DNA of 5,493 nucleotides from Desulfuromonadaceae bacterium GWC2_58_13 (lineage in GTDB: Bacteria > Desulfobacterota > Desulfuromonadia > Desulfuromonadales > Trichloromonadaceae): positions 432 through 5,924 of the forward strand of contig MHXM01000131.1 in NCBI GenBank assembly GCA_001825565.1, given 5' to 3'. Of this stretch, positions 4,900-5,493 are shown one piece after another. A program made the translations under genes and the position numbers. Position 1 is the stretch's first letter, and each line of letters begins with the position of its first letter. The notes beneath the pieces were generated by a model. It searched no databases, was not told the origin of the DNA, and saw nothing but the letters and a program-made list of their open reading frames with translations.

Positions 4900-5493
4900 A
4901 TGTTCAAAACACCTGACAATCCGGACTCTTGGGCTCTGATTTATTCAAGCCTGTTTGAGAATTTCTCCTTTGGCGAAGAGCACCCGTTCAAGATCATGCG
5001 GTATCGCCTGACCTATGAACTGATGTGCGAACTCGGATTGGTTCAGTGCCCCGGGGTGCGGTTGGTCGAGTGTCCCCTGGCTCCGGAATCCGCCCTGTCG
5101 GGATTTCATGCGCCGGGCTATGTGGCCGCCCTCAAGGAATTCAGCCGCGACGAAAGCCCGAGAGCCAATTTCAGGTACGGTTTGGGCGATATTGAAAATC
5201 CAATTTTCCCCGGGGTTTTCGACTGGGCGCTGCTCGGCTGTGGTGGCACCATGGAAGCGGCTCGCCTGGTAGTGGAGGAAGGGGTCAAGGTGGCTTTTAA
5301 CATGGCCGGCGGTTACCACCATGCCCATGCGGCCAGGGCGTCGGGGTTCAGCTATCTCAACGATGCCGTGGTCGCTATTCAGGATCTGATTCGTCGCGGT
5401 CTCCGGATTGCCTATGTCGATATCGATGCTCACCACGGGGATGGCGTCCAGGAGGCTTTCTATACCACCGACCAGGTGCTTACCATTTCACTG
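4900..5493 (+). CDS. Class I histone-deacetylase/AcuC-family zinc amidohydrolase (3' partial)
   Basis: Predicted cytoplasmic zinc hydrolase that removes acetyl or other acyl groups from lysine side chains or small amides; AcuC deacetylates acetyl-CoA synthetase in Bacillus. The frame runs 198 codons to the window edge without a stop, roughly half of a typical member. Visible family blocks: ALIYSSLFENFSFGEEHPFK (12-31) at the N-terminus; GDIENPIFPGVFDWALL (96-112); the active-site histidine pair in GGYHHAHAARASGF (137-150, H140/H141); SYLNDAVVAI (151-160); and the metal site YVDIDAHHGDGVQEAFY (172-188), where D176 and H178 match two zinc ligands of human HDAC8 (D178, H180). The third zinc Asp and the catalytic Tyr would lie beyond the window. 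The start is at 4900 because an in-frame stop lies at 4873-4875; the only other option is GTG 4885. Neither has a good Shine-Dalgarno sequence. The substrate is unknown; polyamine or acetoin-related roles are equally possible. Confidence 0.9.
   Translation, partial: MFKTPDNPDSWALIYSSLFENFSFGEEHPFKIMRYRLTYELMCELGLVQCPGVRLVECPLAPESALSGFHAPGYVAALKEFSRDESPRANFRYGLGDIENPIFPGVFDWALLGCGGTMEAARLVVEEGVKVAFNMAGGYHHAHAARASGFSYLNDAVVAIQDLIRRGLRIAYVDIDAHHGDGVQEAFYTTDQVLTISL

Overview
The window looks like chromosomal DNA from a Geobacter/Desulfuromonas-type bacterium (Desulfobacterota). The main clue is a three-heme cytochrome c7 domain with the PpcA pattern of CXXCH motifs and axial histidines. A CusA-like metal pump of a subfamily that I recall from such genomes agrees with this. 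The taxonomic call is inference, because no rRNA or species-specific marker is present.

Left part (1-3475, + strand): the C-terminal roughly 90% of a CusA-type heavy-metal RND efflux pump is followed, after a 62-base gap, by a small secreted Met/His-rich protein with a YtkA-like domain. Together they look like the distal end of a copper/silver resistance operon; the membrane fusion protein, outer-membrane channel and any regulator would lie upstream, outside the window. The small protein may hand metal to the pump as CusF does in E. coli, but it does not resemble CusF.

Middle (3485-4429): a nearly perfect 49-base palindrome separates the metal operon from a convergent minus-strand gene for a lipid-anchored triheme cytochrome c7, and probably terminates both. 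Divergent from the cytochrome gene is a plus-strand hotdog-fold thioesterase of the PaaI type.

Right part (4484-5493, + strand): a tRNA-Gln(CUG) and tRNA-Glu(UUC) pair follows a recognisable sigma-70 promoter with an A/T-rich UP-like element, and ends in a strong intrinsic terminator. Then comes the first 198 codons of an AcuC/class I histone-deacetylase-like zinc amidohydrolase, cut by the window edge. Its likely promoter sits so close to the ATG that the mRNA could be leaderless.

There is no sign of a mobile element, CRISPR array or phage gene. The window is largely ordinary core sequence. The points most worth a second look are the Met/His-rich partner of the pump, the tethered cytochrome with its repeat-built linker, the G1-U72 pair in tRNA-Glu and the possible leaderless deacetylase gene.
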